From: Porphyrobacter sp.
Lineage (GTDB): Bacteria > Pseudomonadota > Alphaproteobacteria > Sphingomonadales > Sphingomonadaceae
Direction: 5' to 3'
DNA length: 64,000 nt
Assembly (NCBI GenBank): GCA_027533455.1
Contig: JAPZUC010000002.1
Location: 248,001-312,000, forward strand
Shown here: positions 16,756-30,171 of the stretch, piece by piece
Layout of the letters: every line of letters begins with the position of its first letter
Numbering within the stretch: the first letter of the stretch is position 1
Notes under the pieces: model-generated
Seen by the model: the letters and a program-made list of their open reading frames with translations, nothing else
What the model was told of the DNA's origin: nothing
Databases searched by the model: none
Translations under genes and position numbers: made by a program

Positions 16756-17214
16756 CCACACGCTTTGTTGGTGGGTGCCACACGCGCGGTTGGTGGTTCC
16801 TCCTGTTGGACGCCTCTATCCCCTCCAACTCCCGCCTTGACCCCCCAGCCAATCCCGCCTAAGGGCTCCCATCTTTCCGGGGCATCCCCTCGGAGCGAGC
16901 TGAACATTGGCGGTGCGCCTTCCCTATCAACGGGGCACGAAGGCAGCCGTCAAAGTAACCCGGTGGCCGAAGGGCCGGACTTGGGTGGAGCGTTTCAGCC
17001 TGACCTTGCTGCGAGGCGAGGGGTTCTCGCGCTACTTCATGTGGCGCTTGCTGCCAGCGCTCCCGGGTCAAGCCCGGGATGACGGGCTCGGGTTTTCGAC
17101 CTTCCATCTGCATCGTCCGGTTCCGGTGTCACCCTCGTATCGATCCCTTCAGGACAAAGTGGCTCCCACTTTTCCGCCCAGAAGGGTCGACCAGACAGGT
17201 GAAGTGAGAACTTA
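16756..17214. other. Gap upstream of the str operon, no gene seen
   Basis: I find no supported reading frame here. It contains a palindrome-like stretch CCCGGGTCAAGCCCGGGATG near 17068, a type of short repeat common in sphingomonad intergenic DNA. The promoter of the ribosomal str operon must lie here or upstream, but I cannot point to a convincing -35/-10 pair. Confidence 0.5.
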
Positions 17215-17586
17215 ATGCCGACGATCAACCAGCTGGTCCGCAAGGGCCGCGTTCCGCAGAAGGCCAAGTCCAAGGTCCCTGCGATGGAGCAGAACCCGCA
17301 GAAGCGCGGCGTTTGCACCCGCGTCTACACGACGACCCCGAAGAAGCCGAACTCGGCGCTGCGCAAAGTGGCCAAGGTCCGCCTGACCAACCAGCGCGAA
17401 GTCATCAGCTACATCCCGGGTGAAGGCCACAACCTGCAGGAACACTCTGTTGTGCTGATCCGCGGCGGCCGTGTGCGCGACCTTCCCGGCGTCCGTTACC
17501 ACGTCCTTCGCGGCGTGCTCGACACGCAGGGCGTCAAGGATCGCAAGAAGAGCCGCTCGAAGTACGGCGCCAAGCGTCCGAAGTAA
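17215..17586 (+). CDS. rpsL: 30S ribosomal protein S12
   Basis: This 123-residue decoding-centre protein is fully conserved ([42 protein letters not shown]). Position 43 is Lys, as in streptomycin-sensitive bacteria. Position 88 is Arg (codon CGC at 17476-17478, in GGRVRDLPG) instead of the usual Lys; Lys88Arg gives streptomycin resistance in other bacteria. It is the first gene of the str operon. Confidence 0.98.
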   Translation: MPTINQLVRKGRVPQKAKSKVPAMEQNPQKRGVCTRVYTTTPKKPNSALRKVAKVRLTNQREVISYIPGEGHNLQEHSVVLIRGGRVRDLPGVRYHVLRGVLDTQGVKDRKKSRSKYGAKRPK

Positions 17587-17607
17587 GGTTTAACGTGCGG
17601 TAGGTCC

Positions 17608-17684
17608 GGCTCCGGACCGCTCGCCCTCCCGATCACCCTATGGGGTAGCATCTGGGTGGTCGTGAGGGGGAGCGGGCCGGAGCC
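17608..17684 (+). other. 31-bp imperfect hairpin between rpsL and rpsG
   Basis: The arms 17608-17638 and 17654-17684 pair over 31 positions with three mismatches and one G-U pair, around a 15-nt loop. No U-run follows, so it is not a normal terminator. In the operon mRNA it would be a long double-stranded segment, suitable for RNase III cleavage. Confidence 0.75.
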
Positions 17685-17730
17685 GCAAGGCGAACCGGAC
17701 GGTTCGCCGCACTCCGAAGGAGTTCAAAAT

Positions 17731-18201
17731 ATGTCACGTCGTCGTCGTCCCGAAAAGCGGGTCATCCTGCCCGATCCCCAGTACGGGGATCAGATCCTTT
17801 CCAAGTTCATGAATAACCTCATGTACGACGGTAAGAAGGCTGTTGCCGAAGGTATCGTGTATTCTGCGCTGCAGACGGTGGAAGCGAAGGCCAAGGCCGA
17901 TCCGATCCAGCTGTTCCACGATGCGCTGAACAACGTGAAGCCGCAGGTCGAAGTGCGTAGCCGCCGCGTTGGTGGTGCCACGTACCAGGTGCCGGTCGAG
18001 GTTCGCCCCGAGCGTGCCCAGGCGCTCGCAATCCGCTGGCTGATCACCGCGGCGCGCGGTCGTCCGGAAACCACCATGGCAGCGCGTCTGTCGGGTGAGC
18101 TGCTCGATGCGGCCAACAACCGCGGCAATGCTGTGAAGAAGCGCGAAGACACGCACCGCATGGCGGACGCGAACCGCGCCTTCTCGCACTACCGCTGGTA
18201 A
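17731..18201 (+). CDS. rpsG: 30S ribosomal protein S7
   Basis: This 156-residue protein binds the 3' major domain of 16S rRNA and nucleates assembly of the small-subunit head. It starts [20 protein letters not shown] and ends RAFSHYRW, as in other alphaproteobacteria. GAAGGAG precedes the start. A 7-bp CAGCCGG/CCGGCTG hairpin (about 18218-18243) lies in the gap before fusA. Confidence 0.98.
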   Translation: MSRRRRPEKRVILPDPQYGDQILSKFMNNLMYDGKKAVAEGIVYSALQTVEAKAKADPIQLFHDALNNVKPQVEVRSRRVGGATYQVPVEVRPERAQALAIRWLITAARGRPETTMAARLSGELLDAANNRGNAVKKREDTHRMADANRAFSHYRW

Positions 18202-18310
18202 ATCGCTGATTTGGGGCAGCCGGGGGGAGACGTCTTCCGGCTGTCACAATCCTCCCTATATGGGGTTCTGACCGCGACCCGGCAGACCTCTCACAATCAA
18301 GGAACCTGAT

Positions 18311-20443
<2,133 letters not shown>

Positions 20444-20537
20444 GCTGCTTCAGCAGTCTAGGGGCGGCGCCTGATTCTGCGGGCGCTGCTTTTCTCCCGC
20501 GAACACGCATTTTCATCCAAGAAGGTACACCAGAGAA

Positions 20538-21728
20538 ATGGCCAAGGAAAAGTTCCAGCGGAATAAGCCGCACTGCAACATCGGCACCATCGGTCACGTT
20601 GACCATGGCAAGACCACCCTGACCGCGGCGATCACCAAGGTGATGGCTGAAACCTACGGCGGTAGCGCCGTGGATTTCGCCAACATCGACAAGGCCCCGG
20701 AAGAGCGCGAGCGTGGCATCACCATCTCGACCGCACACGTCGAGTATGAATCGGCTGCCCGTCACTACGCACACGTCGACTGCCCGGGTCACGCTGACTA
20801 CGTGAAGAACATGATCACCGGCGCCGCCCAGATGGACGGCGCGATCCTGGTCGTGAACGCCGCTGACGGCCCGATGCCCCAGACCCGTGAGCACATCCTG
20901 CTCGCCCGTCAGGTCGGCGTGCCGGCGCTGGTCGTGTACATGAACAAGGTCGACCAGGTTGACGACGAGGAAATCCTCGAGCTCGTCGAACTGGAAGTCC
21001 GCGAACTGCTGTCGTCGTACGACTTTGACGGTGATAACATTCCGATCATCAAGGGTTCGGCTCTGGCCGCTCTCGAAGGTCGCGATGACAACATCGGCAA
21101 GGATTCGGTGATTGCGCTGATCGAAGCTGTCGACAGCTTCATCCCGCAGCCCGACCGTCCGGTCGACAAGCCGTTCCTGATGCCGATCGAAGACGTGTTC
21201 TCGATCTCGGGTCGCGGCACCGTGGTGACCGGCCGTATCGAAACCGGCATCGTCAACGTGGGCGAAGAAGTCGAAATCGTCGGCATCAAGGACACCCGCA
21301 AGACCACCGTCACCGGCGTGGAAATGTTCCGCAAGCTGCTTGATCGCGGTGAAGCTGGCGACAACGTCGGCGCCCTGATCCGCGGCGTTGCCCGTGAAGA
21401 AGTCGAGCGTGGCCAGGTTCTCTGCAAGCCCGGTACGGTCAAGCCGCACACCGAGTTCGAAGCCGAAGTCTACGTGCTGTCGAAGGACGAAGGTGGCCGT
21501 CACACGCCGTTCTTCGCCAACTACCGCCCGCAGTTCTACTTCCGCACCACCGACGTCACCGGCGAAGTGATCCTTCCCGAAGGCACCGAAATGGTGATGC
21601 CGGGCGACAACGTTTCGATCGGCGTGAAGCTGATCGCACCGATCGCCATGGACGAAGGTCTGCGCTTCGCAATCCGCGAAGGTGGCCGCACCGTTGGTTC
21701 GGGCGTCGTTGCCAAGATCACCAAGTAA
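20538..21728 (+). CDS. tuf: Elongation factor Tu
   Basis: This 396-residue GTPase delivers aminoacyl-tRNA to the ribosome. It has [15 protein letters not shown], the switch II motif [26 protein letters not shown] and NKVDQVDD. Its codon choice is strongly biased, as expected for a top-expressed gene. It is last in the str operon and is followed by a terminator. A second copy, common in proteobacteria, is not in this window. Confidence 0.98.
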   Translation: MAKEKFQRNKPHCNIGTIGHVDHGKTTLTAAITKVMAETYGGSAVDFANIDKAPEERERGITISTAHVEYESAARHYAHVDCPGHADYVKNMITGAAQMDGAILVVNAADGPMPQTREHILLARQVGVPALVVYMNKVDQVDDEEILELVELEVRELLSSYDFDGDNIPIIKGSALAALEGRDDNIGKDSVIALIEAVDSFIPQPDRPVDKPFLMPIEDVFSISGRGTVVTGRIETGIVNVGEEVEIVGIKDTRKTTVTGVEMFRKLLDRGEAGDNVGALIRGVAREEVERGQVLCKPGTVKPHTEFEAEVYVLSKDEGGRHTPFFANYRPQFYFRTTDVTGEVILPEGTEMVMPGDNVSIGVKLIAPIAMDEGLRFAIREGGRTVGSGVVAKITK

Positions 21729-21767
21729 GGCTCTGCTCCCGTATGGGAGCTGACCGAACGCAAAACA

Positions 21768-21803
21768 GGCCCGGCCGCTCACATGAGCTGCCGGGCCTTT
21801 TTG
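21768..21803 (+). terminator. Terminator of the str operon after tuf
   Basis: GGCCCGGC (21768-21775) pairs with GCCGGGCC (21790-21797) and is followed directly by TTTTTGTG. It separates the str operon from the S10 operon. The 250 bp between it and rpsJ should hold the S10 promoter, but I see no clear consensus. Confidence 0.88.
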
Positions 21804-22059
21804 TGTGAGGGCAGGTTGCTTTCCGGGAACTTGCGACGGGTCATTTCAGTCCCGCGCAATTTCCTACCGGAAGGCCCTTGCCAGAAGAGGGCGCTCTCCG
21901 TATAGGCGCGCATCCGCAGACGAGATTCGTCCCGTCTGTCACAAGTTTTGAGGAAGGCCGCCCGCCCACGGGAAACCGGAAGGTGCGGGACTGGCCTTTG
22001 TTTTTGGGAAATGCCGGGTGACCGGTTGATCCTTGGCTCTTTCGCATCGGTAGTAGGAC

Positions 22060-22371
<312 letters not shown>

Positions 22372-22383
22372 GCCAGCCGAAAT

Positions 22384-22403
22384 GCCCCCGCTTCGGTGGG
22401 GGC
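22384..22403 (+). other. UUCG-capped stem-loop after rpsJ
   Basis: GCCCCCGC-TTCG-GTGGGGGC makes an 8-bp stem with a stable UUCG loop and no proper U-run. It may be a weak attenuator or a 3'-end processing/stability element between rpsJ and rplC. The remaining 240 bp to rplC hold further short stems but no frame. Confidence 0.6.
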
Positions 22404-22642
22404 CTCTATCGTTGGAGCCTTGATGGCTCCGCCTGACGATAGGGTGGATACCGCCGGAGAAACTCTCCGGGCTGCGTCCCCCGTCTCGCTCCAGCGGCCA
22501 CCCGGCCAGCGGAGCACTCAGCCCGGACGGGGCGATGCATCAAATTTGGGCTGAACGGGGCCGCGATGCTGTTTTGGCGTCGCGGTCTCACACGCACCTT
22601 GCGGATGGTCCGCCGGGTGCCTCTGTTGAGGAGTAACCGACG

Positions 22643-23437
22643 ATGCGCACCGGCGTTATCGCAAAGAAAGTCGGGATGACCCGCCTCTTCCAGGAGGATG
22701 GACGGCACGTGCCCGTGACCGTTCTGTCGCTGGAAGATTGCCAGGTGGTCTCGCACCGTACTGCCGACCGTGATGGTTATTTCGCGGTCCAGCTCGGCGC
22801 GGGCGAAGCCAAGCACAAGAACGTTGCCAAGCCGCAGCGTGAACAATTTGCCAAGGCCGATGTCGGTCTGAAGAAGCAGGTTGCCGAATTCCGTGTCGAC
22901 GGCGCTGAAGCGCTCGTCCCGGTGGGTGCCACCATCAGTGCCGAGCATTTCATTGCCGGCCAGATGGTTGACATCACCGGTCACACGCAGGGCAAGGGCT
23001 TTGCCGGTGCCATGAAGCGCTGGGGCTTCGGCGGTATGCGCGCCACCCACGGCGTTTCGATCTCGCACCGTGCGCACGGTTCGACGGGTAACCGTCAGGA
23101 TCCGGGCCGCGTGTTCAAGGGCAAGAAGATGGCCGGCCACATGGGCGACCGTCAGCGCACCCAGCAGAACCTCGAAATCGTGCGCACCGACGCCGAGCGT
23201 GGTCTTCTCTTCGTCAAGGGCTCGGTCCCGGGCGCGAAGAACGGCTGGCTCCTCGTTCGTGACTCGGTCAAGCTGCGCGCTCCCGAGGGTCTGCCGTTCC
23301 CCGGTGCCATTCTCGAGAAGAAGGCTCCTGTGGCTGACGAGACCCCCTCGGTGGTCGAAGCCGCGGCCGAAGAAGCCATCGTGACCGAAGCCGTCGAAAC
23401 CGACGCGCCGGCCACCGAAGAAAACAAGGAAGGCTGA
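22643..23437 (+). CDS. rplC: 50S ribosomal protein L3
   Basis: This early-assembly protein starts [28 protein letters not shown] and carries [31 protein letters not shown] near the peptidyl-transferase centre. At 264 residues it is about 50 longer than E. coli L3 because of an Ala/Glu/Thr-rich acidic tail (from about 235), a pattern seen in alphaproteobacteria. Confidence 0.97.
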   Translation: MRTGVIAKKVGMTRLFQEDGRHVPVTVLSLEDCQVVSHRTADRDGYFAVQLGAGEAKHKNVAKPQREQFAKADVGLKKQVAEFRVDGAEALVPVGATISAEHFIAGQMVDITGHTQGKGFAGAMKRWGFGGMRATHGVSISHRAHGSTGNRQDPGRVFKGKKMAGHMGDRQRTQQNLEIVRTDAERGLLFVKGSVPGAKNGWLLVRDSVKLRAPEGLPFPGAILEKKAPVADETPSVVEAAAEEAIVTEAVETDAPATEENKEG

Positions 23438-23440
23438 GCC

Positions 23441-24070
23441 ATGAAGATCAAGGTTCAGAACATCGACGGGACCGCAGTCAAGGGCGGCGACATCGAGCTT
23501 TCGGACGACGTGTTCGGCATCGAGCCGCGCGCTGACATCCTGCACCGCGTTGTCACCTGGCAGCTCGAGAACCGCCGCGGCACCGCCCGCCCGACGCGTG
23601 AGCGTTCGGACGTGGCCCGCACCGGCAAGAAGTTCGGCAAGCAGAAGGGCGGCGGTACTGCCCGTCACGGCGACCGCGCAGCTCCGATCTTCATCGGCGG
23701 CGGTAAGGCTCACGGTGCGCGCAAGCGTGACTTCGAGCAGTCGATCAACAAGAAGGTCCGTGCACTCGGTCTCAAGATGGCGCTTTCGACCAAGGCCAAG
23801 GCTGGTCTGGTCATTGTCGACAGCCTCGAGCTGAAGGACGTCAAGACCAAGGCGCTCAAGGGTCAGCTCACCAAGGCCGGTCTGACCGGCAAGGTGCTGG
23901 TGATCGACGGCGAGCAGGTTGACGCGGGCTTCAAGAAGGCCGCGGGCAACCTGCCGGGCATCAACGTGCTCCCGGCTATCGGCGCCAATGTCTACGACAT
24001 CCTCAACCACGACACTCTGGTCCTCACCAAGGCCGCTGTCGAAAAGCTGGAGGCACGCTTCAATGGCTAA
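23441..24070 (+). CDS. rplD: 50S ribosomal protein L4
   Basis: This 209-residue exit-tunnel protein has the conserved loop [32 protein letters not shown]. coli L4 represses the S10 operon; whether it does so here is not visible. The stop overlaps the rplW start by 8 nt. Confidence 0.97.
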   Translation: MKIKVQNIDGTAVKGGDIELSDDVFGIEPRADILHRVVTWQLENRRGTARPTRERSDVARTGKKFGKQKGGGTARHGDRAAPIFIGGGKAHGARKRDFEQSINKKVRALGLKMALSTKAKAGLVIVDSLELKDVKTKALKGQLTKAGLTGKVLVIDGEQVDAGFKKAAGNLPGINVLPAIGANVYDILNHDTLVLTKAAVEKLEARFNG

Positions 24071-24371
24071 GAAGCAGACTGTCGATGCGCGTCACTACGA
24101 TGTGATCATCGCGCCGCACATCACCGAAAAGTCGACCCTCGCGTCGGAACATAACGCTGTGGTCTTCAAGGTCGCCGGCAACGCGACCAAGCCCCAGATC
24201 AAGGAAGCGATCGAGGCGATCTACGACAAGAAGGTCGTCTCCGTGAACACCCTGATCCAGAAGGGCAAGACCAAGCGCTGGAAGGGCAAGGCCTACCAGC
24301 GCAGCGACGTGAAGAAGGCCATTGTCACCCTCGCCGAGGGTGAAATGATCGACATCACCAGCGGTATCTGA
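24063..24371 (+). CDS. rplW: 50S ribosomal protein L23
   Basis: This 102-residue protein sits at the tunnel exit, a docking site for trigger factor and [22 protein letters not shown] and [15 protein letters not shown] are typical. The ATG lies within the last codons of rplD (8-nt overlap), so the two are translationally coupled. Confidence 0.96.
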   Translation: MAKKQTVDARHYDVIIAPHITEKSTLASEHNAVVFKVAGNATKPQIKEAIEAIYDKKVVSVNTLIQKGKTKRWKGKAYQRSDVKKAIVTLAEGEMIDITSGI

Positions 24372-24394
24372 GGCCAAGGGACAGGACACGAACA

Positions 24395-25231
24395 ATGGCA
24401 CTCAAGAACTATAAGCCGACCAGTCCCGCTCGCCGCGGTCTGATCCTGGTCGACAAGTCCGCCCTGTGGAAGGGCAAGCCGGTCAAGGCGCTTACCGAAG
24501 GTAAGCACAAGACCGGTGGCCGTAACAACAAGGGCCATGTCACCTCGCGTGGCATCGCCGGTGGTCATAAGCAGAAGTACCGCTTCATCGACTTCAAGCG
24601 TCGTAAGTGGGACATGCCGGCGACCGTCGAGCGTCTGGAATATGACCCGAACCGCACCGCCTTCATCGCTCTGGTGAAGTACGAGGACGGCGAGCAGGCC
24701 TACATCATCGCTCCGCAGCGCCTCGCTGTTGGTGACGTGGTTGTGGCTGGCGAGAAGACCGATACCAAGCCGGGCAACGCGATGCTGCTGGGTCAGATGC
24801 CGGTCGGCACGATCTGTCACAACGTCGAAATGAAGCCTGGCAAGGGCGGTCAGATTGCCCGTTCGGCCGGCACCTATGTGCAGGTCGTCGGTCGTGACCG
24901 CGCGATGGTCATCGTCCGCCTGAACTCGGGCGAGCAGCGTTACCTGCGTGCCGATTGCATGGGCACGGTGGGCGCTGTGTCGAACCCCGACAATGGCAAC
25001 CAGAACTTCGCCAAGGCCGGCCGCAAGCGTTGGATGGGCGTCCGCCCGCTGACCCGCGGTGTTGCGAAGAACCCGGTCGACCACCCGCACGGTGGTGGTG
25101 AAGGCCGGACTTCCGGCGGTCGCCATCCGGTTACCCCTTGGGGCAAGCCGACCAAGGGTGCCCGTACGCGCCATAACAAGCAGACGGACAAGATGATCAT
25201 CCGTTCGCGTCACGCGAAGAAGAAGAGGTAA
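24395..25231 (+). CDS. rplB: 50S ribosomal protein L2
   Basis: This 278-residue protein near the peptidyl-transferase centre has [28 protein letters not shown] motifs (here [19 protein letters not shown]) and the invariant [23 protein letters not shown] with its essential histidine. Confidence 0.98.
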   Translation: MALKNYKPTSPARRGLILVDKSALWKGKPVKALTEGKHKTGGRNNKGHVTSRGIAGGHKQKYRFIDFKRRKWDMPATVERLEYDPNRTAFIALVKYEDGEQAYIIAPQRLAVGDVVVAGEKTDTKPGNAMLLGQMPVGTICHNVEMKPGKGGQIARSAGTYVQVVGRDRAMVIVRLNSGEQRYLRADCMGTVGAVSNPDNGNQNFAKAGRKRWMGVRPLTRGVAKNPVDHPHGGGEGRTSGGRHPVTPWGKPTKGARTRHNKQTDKMIIRSRHAKKKR

Positions 25232-25237
25232 GAGACG

Positions 25238-25513
25238 ATGGCACGTTCCGTCTGGAAAGGTCCGTTTGTCGAGCTGAGCCTTCTGAAGAAGGCTGAAAGC
25301 GCGCAGGAAGCGAGCAACACCAAGCCGATCAAGACCTGGTCGCGCCGTTCGACGATTCTGCCGCAGTTCGTCGGGCTCACCTTCAATGTCTACAACGGGC
25401 ACAAGTTCATTCCCGTTTCGGTTTCGGAAGAAATGGTCGGCCACAAGCTTGGTGAATTTGCGCCCACGCGCACCTTCCCTGGCCATGCTGCCGACAAGAA
25501 GGGCAAGCGCTAA
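25238..25513 (+). CDS. rpsS: 30S ribosomal protein S19
   Basis: This 91-residue head protein starts [19 protein letters not shown] and has [22 protein letters not shown] and [16 protein letters not shown]. Its stop codon shares one base with the ATG of rplV (TAATG). Confidence 0.98.
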   Translation: MARSVWKGPFVELSLLKKAESAQEASNTKPIKTWSRRSTILPQFVGLTFNVYNGHKFIPVSVSEEMVGHKLGEFAPTRTFPGHAADKKGKR

Positions 25514-25890
25514 TGGGCAAGGCAAAAGCACCCCGCCGCGTGGGCGATAACGAGGCGCTGGCCGTCGGTACCACGATCCGAGGTTCGGCGCAGAAGCTGA
25601 ACCTTGTCGCTGCCCTGATCCGTGGCAAGAAGGCCGAAGATGCGTTGAACATCCTCGCCTTTTCGAAGCGTGCGATGGCGCGTGATGCGAGCAAGGTGCT
25701 CGCATCTGCAATCGCCAACGCCGAGAATAACCACAACCTCGACGTCGATGCGTTGATCGTGGCGGAAGCCTCGGTCGGCAAGTCGGTGACGATGAAGCGT
25801 TTCCACACCCGCGGTCGCGGCAAGTCGACCCGGATCCTCAAGCCGTTCAGCCGGCTGCGGATCGTGGTTCGCGAAGCAGAAGAGGCGTAA
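25513..25890 (+). CDS. rplV: 50S ribosomal protein L22
   Basis: This 125-residue protein lines the exit tunnel next to L4. [30 protein letters not shown] and the C-terminal hairpin [19 protein letters not shown] are conserved. It overlaps rpsS by one base. Confidence 0.97.
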   Translation: MGKAKAPRRVGDNEALAVGTTIRGSAQKLNLVAALIRGKKAEDALNILAFSKRAMARDASKVLASAIANAENNHNLDVDALIVAEASVGKSVTMKRFHTRGRGKSTRILKPFSRLRIVVREAEEA

Positions 25891-25891
25891 G

Positions 25892-26587
25892 ATGGGCCAG
25901 AAGAGCAATCCGATCGGTCTGCGCCTGCAGATCAACCGCACCTGGGACAGCCGCTGGTACGCCGAAGGGCGTGACTATGCGCAGCTGCTCAAGGAAGACG
26001 TCGCGATACGCAAGTACATCATGAAGAACCTGCCGCAGGCGGCAGTTTCTAAGGTGGTGATCGAGCGTCCGGCCAAGCTGTGCCGTGTGTCGATCTATGC
26101 GGCGCGCCCCGGTGTCATCATCGGCAAGAAGGGTGCAGACATCGAAAAGCTGCGCTCGAAGCTGGCGACCATGACCGCGAGCGACGTCAAGCTGAACATC
26201 GTTGAAATACGCAAGCCGGAAATCGATGCCAAGCTCGTTGCGCAGGGCATCGCTGATCAGCTGGTTCGCCGCGTGGCCTTCCGCCGTGCGATGAAGCGCG
26301 CTGTGCAGTCGGCGCTGCGTCTCGGTGCCGAAGGCATCAAGATCGTTTGCGGTGGCCGTCTTGGCGGGGCTGAAATCGCCCGCGTCGAATGGTACCGCGA
26401 GGGCCGCGTGCCGCTTCACACCCTGCGTGCGAACATCGATTACGCCGATACCGAGGCGCTCACCGCCTACGGGATCATCGGGATCAAGGTGTGGATCTTC
26501 AAGGGCGAGATTCTTGCCCACGATCCGACCGCCCAGGACCGCCTGATGATGGAAGCCCAGACTTCCGGCGTCCGCCCGGCTCGTTGA
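25892..26587 (+). CDS. rpsC: 30S ribosomal protein S3
   Basis: This 231-residue protein has a KH domain ([17 protein letters not shown]) and sits at the mRNA entry channel, where it contributes to helicase activity. The N-terminus [24 protein letters not shown] is canonical. It starts one base after the rplV stop. Confidence 0.98.
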   Translation: MGQKSNPIGLRLQINRTWDSRWYAEGRDYAQLLKEDVAIRKYIMKNLPQAAVSKVVIERPAKLCRVSIYAARPGVIIGKKGADIEKLRSKLATMTASDVKLNIVEIRKPEIDAKLVAQGIADQLVRRVAFRRAMKRAVQSALRLGAEGIKIVCGGRLGGAEIARVEWYREGRVPLHTLRANIDYADTEALTAYGIIGIKVWIFKGEILAHDPTAQDRLMMEAQTSGVRPAR

Positions 26588-26598
26588 GGTAACTAACC

Positions 26599-27033
26599 AT
26601 GTTGCAACCGAAAAAGACCAAGTTCCGCAAGGCCTTCAAGGGCCGGATCAAGGGCGACGCAAAGGGTGGCACCACCCTCAACTTCGGCTCCTACGGCCTC
26701 AAGGCCCTCGAGCCGGAGCGGATCACCGCCCGCCAGATCGAAGCGGCACGTCGTGCCATCACCCGTCACATCAAGCGCCAGGGTCGTCTCTGGATCCGCG
26801 TGTTCCCCGATGTGCCCGTGTCCAAGAAGCCTGCCGAAGTCCGTCAGGGTAAGGGCAAGGGTTCGGTCGAATACTGGGCAGCGCGCGTGAAGCCGGGCCG
26901 CATCCTTTTCGAGCTCGACGGCGTTGCCGGCCCGCTGGCCGCTGAAGCGTTCGAGCGTGCAGCGATGAAGCTGCCGATCAAGACCAAGGTTGTCGCCCGT
27001 CTTGGCGACACCAGCCATCTGGGAGGCGAATAA
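26599..27033 (+). CDS. rplP: 50S ribosomal protein L16
   Basis: This 144-residue protein binds near the A-site tRNA. Markers are [37 protein letters not shown] and [21 protein letters not shown]. The final base of the stop codon is the first base of rpmC. Confidence 0.98.
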   Translation: MLQPKKTKFRKAFKGRIKGDAKGGTTLNFGSYGLKALEPERITARQIEAARRAITRHIKRQGRLWIRVFPDVPVSKKPAEVRQGKGKGSVEYWAARVKPGRILFELDGVAGPLAAEAFERAAMKLPIKTKVVARLGDTSHLGGE

Positions 27034-27245
27034 TGGCCGATATCGCGGACCTTCGCACCAAGACCGATGATCAACTGACCGCCGAGCTCACCGAGCTCAA
27101 GCGCGAACAGTACAATCTGCGGTTCCAGGCTGCGACCAACCAGCTCGAGGCTCCCTCGCGCATCCGTCAGGTGCGCCGGAACATCGCGCAGATCAAGACG
27201 CTGCAGAGCGAGCGTGCGGCCAAAGCCGCCGCCGCCAAGGCGTAA
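27033..27245 (+). CDS. rpmC: 50S ribosomal protein L29
   Basis: This 70-residue two-helix protein sits at the tunnel exit (DLRTKTDDQLTAELTELKREQYNLRFQAA...IRQVRRNIAQIKTL), with a short Ala-rich tail. It overlaps rplP by one base (TAATG). Confidence 0.97.
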   Translation: MADIADLRTKTDDQLTAELTELKREQYNLRFQAATNQLEAPSRIRQVRRNIAQIKTLQSERAAKAAAAKA

Positions 27246-27257
27246 GGAGTAAGCACA

Positions 27258-27548
27258 ATGCCCAAGCGCATCCTGGTCGGGACTGTGACCTCCGACAAGA
27301 CCGACAAGACCGTGACCGTGCTGGTCGAACGCAAGGTGAAGCACCCGCTCTACGGGAAGATCATCCGTCGTTCGAAGAAGTACCACGCTCACGACGAAAC
27401 GAACGAATACACCGTGGGTGACGTTGTGCGGATCGAAGAGACCCGTCCGATGTCCAAGACCAAGACCTGGATCGTCAAGGATCGGGTCGTGGCAGGCGGC
27501 GTGCAGGCGGTGGAAGCCGACCTCGACGTCGCAGCCGCGGGTAACTGA
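27258..27548 (+). CDS. rpsQ: 30S ribosomal protein S17
   Basis: This 96-residue OB-fold protein has [29 protein letters not shown] and [18 protein letters not shown]. It is slightly longer than usual, with a short acidic/Ala tail. Confidence 0.97.
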   Translation: MPKRILVGTVTSDKTDKTVTVLVERKVKHPLYGKIIRRSKKYHAHDETNEYTVGDVVRIEETRPMSKTKTWIVKDRVVAGGVQAVEADLDVAAAGN

Positions 27549-27620
27549 ATCGTAGACGGAACTGCCGGGCCCCGGTCGGATCGGGTGTCTTAGTAAGCCA
27601 ATGAGAAGGAAGACGGATCA

Positions 27621-27989
27621 ATGATCCAGATGCAATCCAATCTCGACGTCGCGGACAACAGCGGCGCCAAGCGCGTCCAGTGCATCAAGGTGCTGGGCGG
27701 GTCGAAGCGTCGTACCGCGGGTGTCGGCGATGTGATCGTCGTCTCCATCAAGGAGGCGCAGCCGCGCACCAAGGTCAAGAAGGGCGACGTTCATCGCGCC
27801 GTGATCGTGCGTACCCGCAAGGACGTGCGTCGTCCGGATGGCACCGTCATCCGCTTCGACACCAACGCGGCCGTTCTCGTGAACAAGAACGAGGAGCCGA
27901 TCGGCACCCGTATCTTTGGCCCCGTGGTCCGCGAACTTCGCGGCAAGGGCTTCATGAAGATCATCTCGCTTGCTCCGGAGGTGCTGTGA
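27621..27989 (+). CDS. rplN: 50S ribosomal protein L14
   Basis: This 122-residue protein at the subunit interface has [31 protein letters not shown] and [28 protein letters not shown]. It overlaps rplX by one base (TGATG). The spc operon promoter of enterobacteria lies just before rplN; here the 72-bp gap shows no clear promoter. Confidence 0.98.
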   Translation: MIQMQSNLDVADNSGAKRVQCIKVLGGSKRRTAGVGDVIVVSIKEAQPRTKVKKGDVHRAVIVRTRKDVRRPDGTVIRFDTNAAVLVNKNEEPIGTRIFGPVVRELRGKGFMKIISLAPEVL

Positions 27990-28309
27990 TGGCTGCCGCA
28001 AAGATCAAGAAGGGTGACAACGTTGTCGTGCTTTCGGGCAAGGACAAGGGCCGCACCGGTACGGTCGCCCAAGTCATGCCGAAGGACAGCAAGGTTGTTG
28101 TCGAGGGCGTGAACGTCGTCGCTCGTCACCGCAAGCCCAGCCAGACCAACCCTCAGGGTGGCATCGATCGCTTCGCAGCGCCGATGCACATCTCGAAGGT
28201 TGCGCTCGCTGATCCCAAGACCGGCAAGGCCACCCGCGTCCGCTTCGAAGTGAAGGACGGAAAAAAGGTCCGTGTCGCCGTCAAGAGTGGGGAGACCATC
28301 GATGGCTGA
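27989..28309 (+). CDS. rplX: 50S ribosomal protein L24
   Basis: This 106-residue KOW-domain assembly-initiator protein has [40 protein letters not shown]. The stop overlaps the rplE start by 8 nt (ATGGCTGA). Confidence 0.97.
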   Translation: MAAAKIKKGDNVVVLSGKDKGRTGTVAQVMPKDSKVVVEGVNVVARHRKPSQTNPQGGIDRFAAPMHISKVALADPKTGKATRVRFEVKDGKKVRVAVKSGETIDG

Positions 28310-28883
28310 TTATACCGCCCGGATGAAGGCCAAGTACGACAACGAGATCGTCAAGGCCATGACCGAGAAGTTCGGTTACAAGAACCGCATGGAAGTGCCG
28401 AAGCTCGAAAAGATCACGCTCAACATGGGCGTGGGCGAAGCGAGCCAGGACAAGAAGAAGGTTCAGACTGCCGCCGAGGAAATGGCGCTGATTGCTGGCC
28501 AGAAGCCGGTCATCACCATCGCCAAGAAGTCGATCGCGCAGTTCAAGCTGCGTGAAGGCATGCCGATCGGTTGCAAGGTTACCCTTCGCCGTGAGCGGAT
28601 GTACGAATTTGTCGACCGTCTTGTCACTGTTGCAATGCCGCGTATCCGCGACTTCCGCGGGCTGAACGCCAAGTCGTTCGACGGCCGTGGCAACTACGCG
28701 ATGGGGCTGAAGGAACAGATCGTGTTCCCCGAAATCAGCTACGACCGGATCGAGAAGGTGCGTGGGATGGACATCATCGTCACCACCACCGCCAAGACCG
28801 ACGAAGAAGCGCGCGAACTGCTGCGCTTGTTCGGCTTCCCCTTCGCGGGCGAAGCCAAGACCGAACAGAAGGAGGCGGCGTGA
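28302..28883 (+). CDS. rplE: 50S ribosomal protein L5
   Basis: This 193-residue 5S rRNA-binding protein of the central protuberance has [50 protein letters not shown] and [24 protein letters not shown] 28302 is preferred over the in-frame start 10 codons upstream because it gives the conserved N-terminus. Confidence 0.98.
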   Translation: MADYTARMKAKYDNEIVKAMTEKFGYKNRMEVPKLEKITLNMGVGEASQDKKKVQTAAEEMALIAGQKPVITIAKKSIAQFKLREGMPIGCKVTLRRERMYEFVDRLVTVAMPRIRDFRGLNAKSFDGRGNYAMGLKEQIVFPEISYDRIEKVRGMDIIVTTTAKTDEEARELLRLFGFPFAGEAKTEQKEAA

Positions 28884-28925
28884 GCCGCTTCCCCTTAGAG
28901 ACACGAAAGCAGAGAGCTTAAGTCC

Positions 28926-29231
28926 ATGGCGAAACTGAGTTCCATCAACAAGAATGAGCGTCGCAAGAAGCTCGTGAAGCAGTACGCTGCGAAGTACGAG
29001 AAGCTGAAGGCGATTGCTGCCGATGAATCGCTTGACGAGACGGAGCGCCTGGTCGCCCGCCTCAAGATGGCGGAGCTTCCGCGCAACGCAAACCCGACAC
29101 GGGTTCGCAACCGTTGCGCCACCACCGGCCGCCCGCGCGGCTATTACCGCAAGTTCGGCATCAACCGCATCGAACTGCGTCAACTTGGCAACAGCGGGAT
29201 GATCCCCGGTCTGACCAAGTCGAGCTGGTGA
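28926..29231 (+). CDS. rpsN: 30S ribosomal protein S14
   Basis: This 101-residue protein is the long type without the zinc CXXC motif ([28 protein letters not shown]...KSSW). It belongs to the head of the 30S subunit. Confidence 0.98.
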   Translation: MAKLSSINKNERRKKLVKQYAAKYEKLKAIAADESLDETERLVARLKMAELPRNANPTRVRNRCATTGRPRGYYRKFGINRIELRQLGNSGMIPGLTKSSW

Positions 29232-29241
29232 GGACTGAACA

Positions 29242-29637
29242 ATGGCAATGACCGATCCTCTGGGTGACATGCTCACCCGTATCCGCAACGGCCAGCGCGC
29301 CAAGAAGGACTCTGTCCTTACTCCGGCGAGCAACCTGCGTGCGAGCGTTCTCGAAGTGCTTCAGCGTGAAGGCTACATTCGTGGCTTTAGCGAAGACAAT
29401 TCGGGCAAGCACAAGGCGCTGCGGATCGAACTGAAGTATTTCGAAGGCGAGCCTGCGATCAAGCACGTGGCGCGCGTTTCGAAGCCTGGCCGCCGCGTCT
29501 ACTCGGGTTCCAAGGAACTGCCGACGATCCGCAACGGCCTCGGCATCACCATCGTCTCGACCCCTCGGGGTGTGCTTTCGGATGCCGAAGCGCGCGCCAA
29601 CAACGTCGGTGGCGAAGTGCTGGCGGAGGTGTTCTGA
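29242..29637 (+). CDS. rpsH: 30S ribosomal protein S8
   Basis: This 131-residue primary 16S-binding protein has [18 protein letters not shown] and [34 protein letters not shown]. coli S8 is the spc-operon translational repressor; the target site was not checked here. It overlaps rplF by one base. Confidence 0.98.
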   Translation: MAMTDPLGDMLTRIRNGQRAKKDSVLTPASNLRASVLEVLQREGYIRGFSEDNSGKHKALRIELKYFEGEPAIKHVARVSKPGRRVYSGSKELPTIRNGLGITIVSTPRGVLSDAEARANNVGGEVLAEVF

Positions 29638-30170
29638 TGAGCCGCATCGGTAAAAAGCCGGTCACGATCCCCGGTGGGGTCACGGCGACGATCGAGAACG
29701 GTACGCTCAGCGTGAAGGGCCCCAAGGGCACCCTGACGCTCGGCCTGTCGGATCTGATCGATTACAAGCTCGAAGACGGCGCGATTTCGGTCAAGCCGGC
29801 CAACGACACCCGTCAGGCTCGCGCCTTCTGGGGTATGCAGCGCACGCTGGTCTCGAACCTCGTGGAAGGCGTCACTGATGGCTTCACCAAGGTGCTTGTG
29901 ATCAAGGGCGTCGGTTACCGCGCCAATGCGCAGGGCCGCACCCTGAAGCTGCAGCTCGGCTACAGCCACGATGTCGATCTGCCAATTCCTGATGGTCTTG
30001 AAGTCAAGACCCCGGACCAGACCACGATCGAGATCACTGGCATCGACAAGCAGGCCGTTGGCCAGTTTGCCGCCGAAGTCCGTCGCTGGCGCAAGCCCGA
30101 GCCCTACAAGGGCAAGGGGATCGCCTATCGCGGCGAGTTTATCTTCCGCAAGGAAGGGAAGAAGAGATAA
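29637..30170 (+). CDS. rplF: 50S ribosomal protein L6
   Basis: This 177-residue protein near the sarcin-ricin loop starts [31 protein letters not shown] and ends with [23 protein letters not shown]. It overlaps the rpsH stop (TGATG). Confidence 0.98.
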   Translation: MSRIGKKPVTIPGGVTATIENGTLSVKGPKGTLTLGLSDLIDYKLEDGAISVKPANDTRQARAFWGMQRTLVSNLVEGVTDGFTKVLVIKGVGYRANAQGRTLKLQLGYSHDVDLPIPDGLEVKTPDQTTIEITGIDKQAVGQFAAEVRRWRKPEPYKGKGIAYRGEFIFRKEGKKR

Positions 30171-30171
30171 G

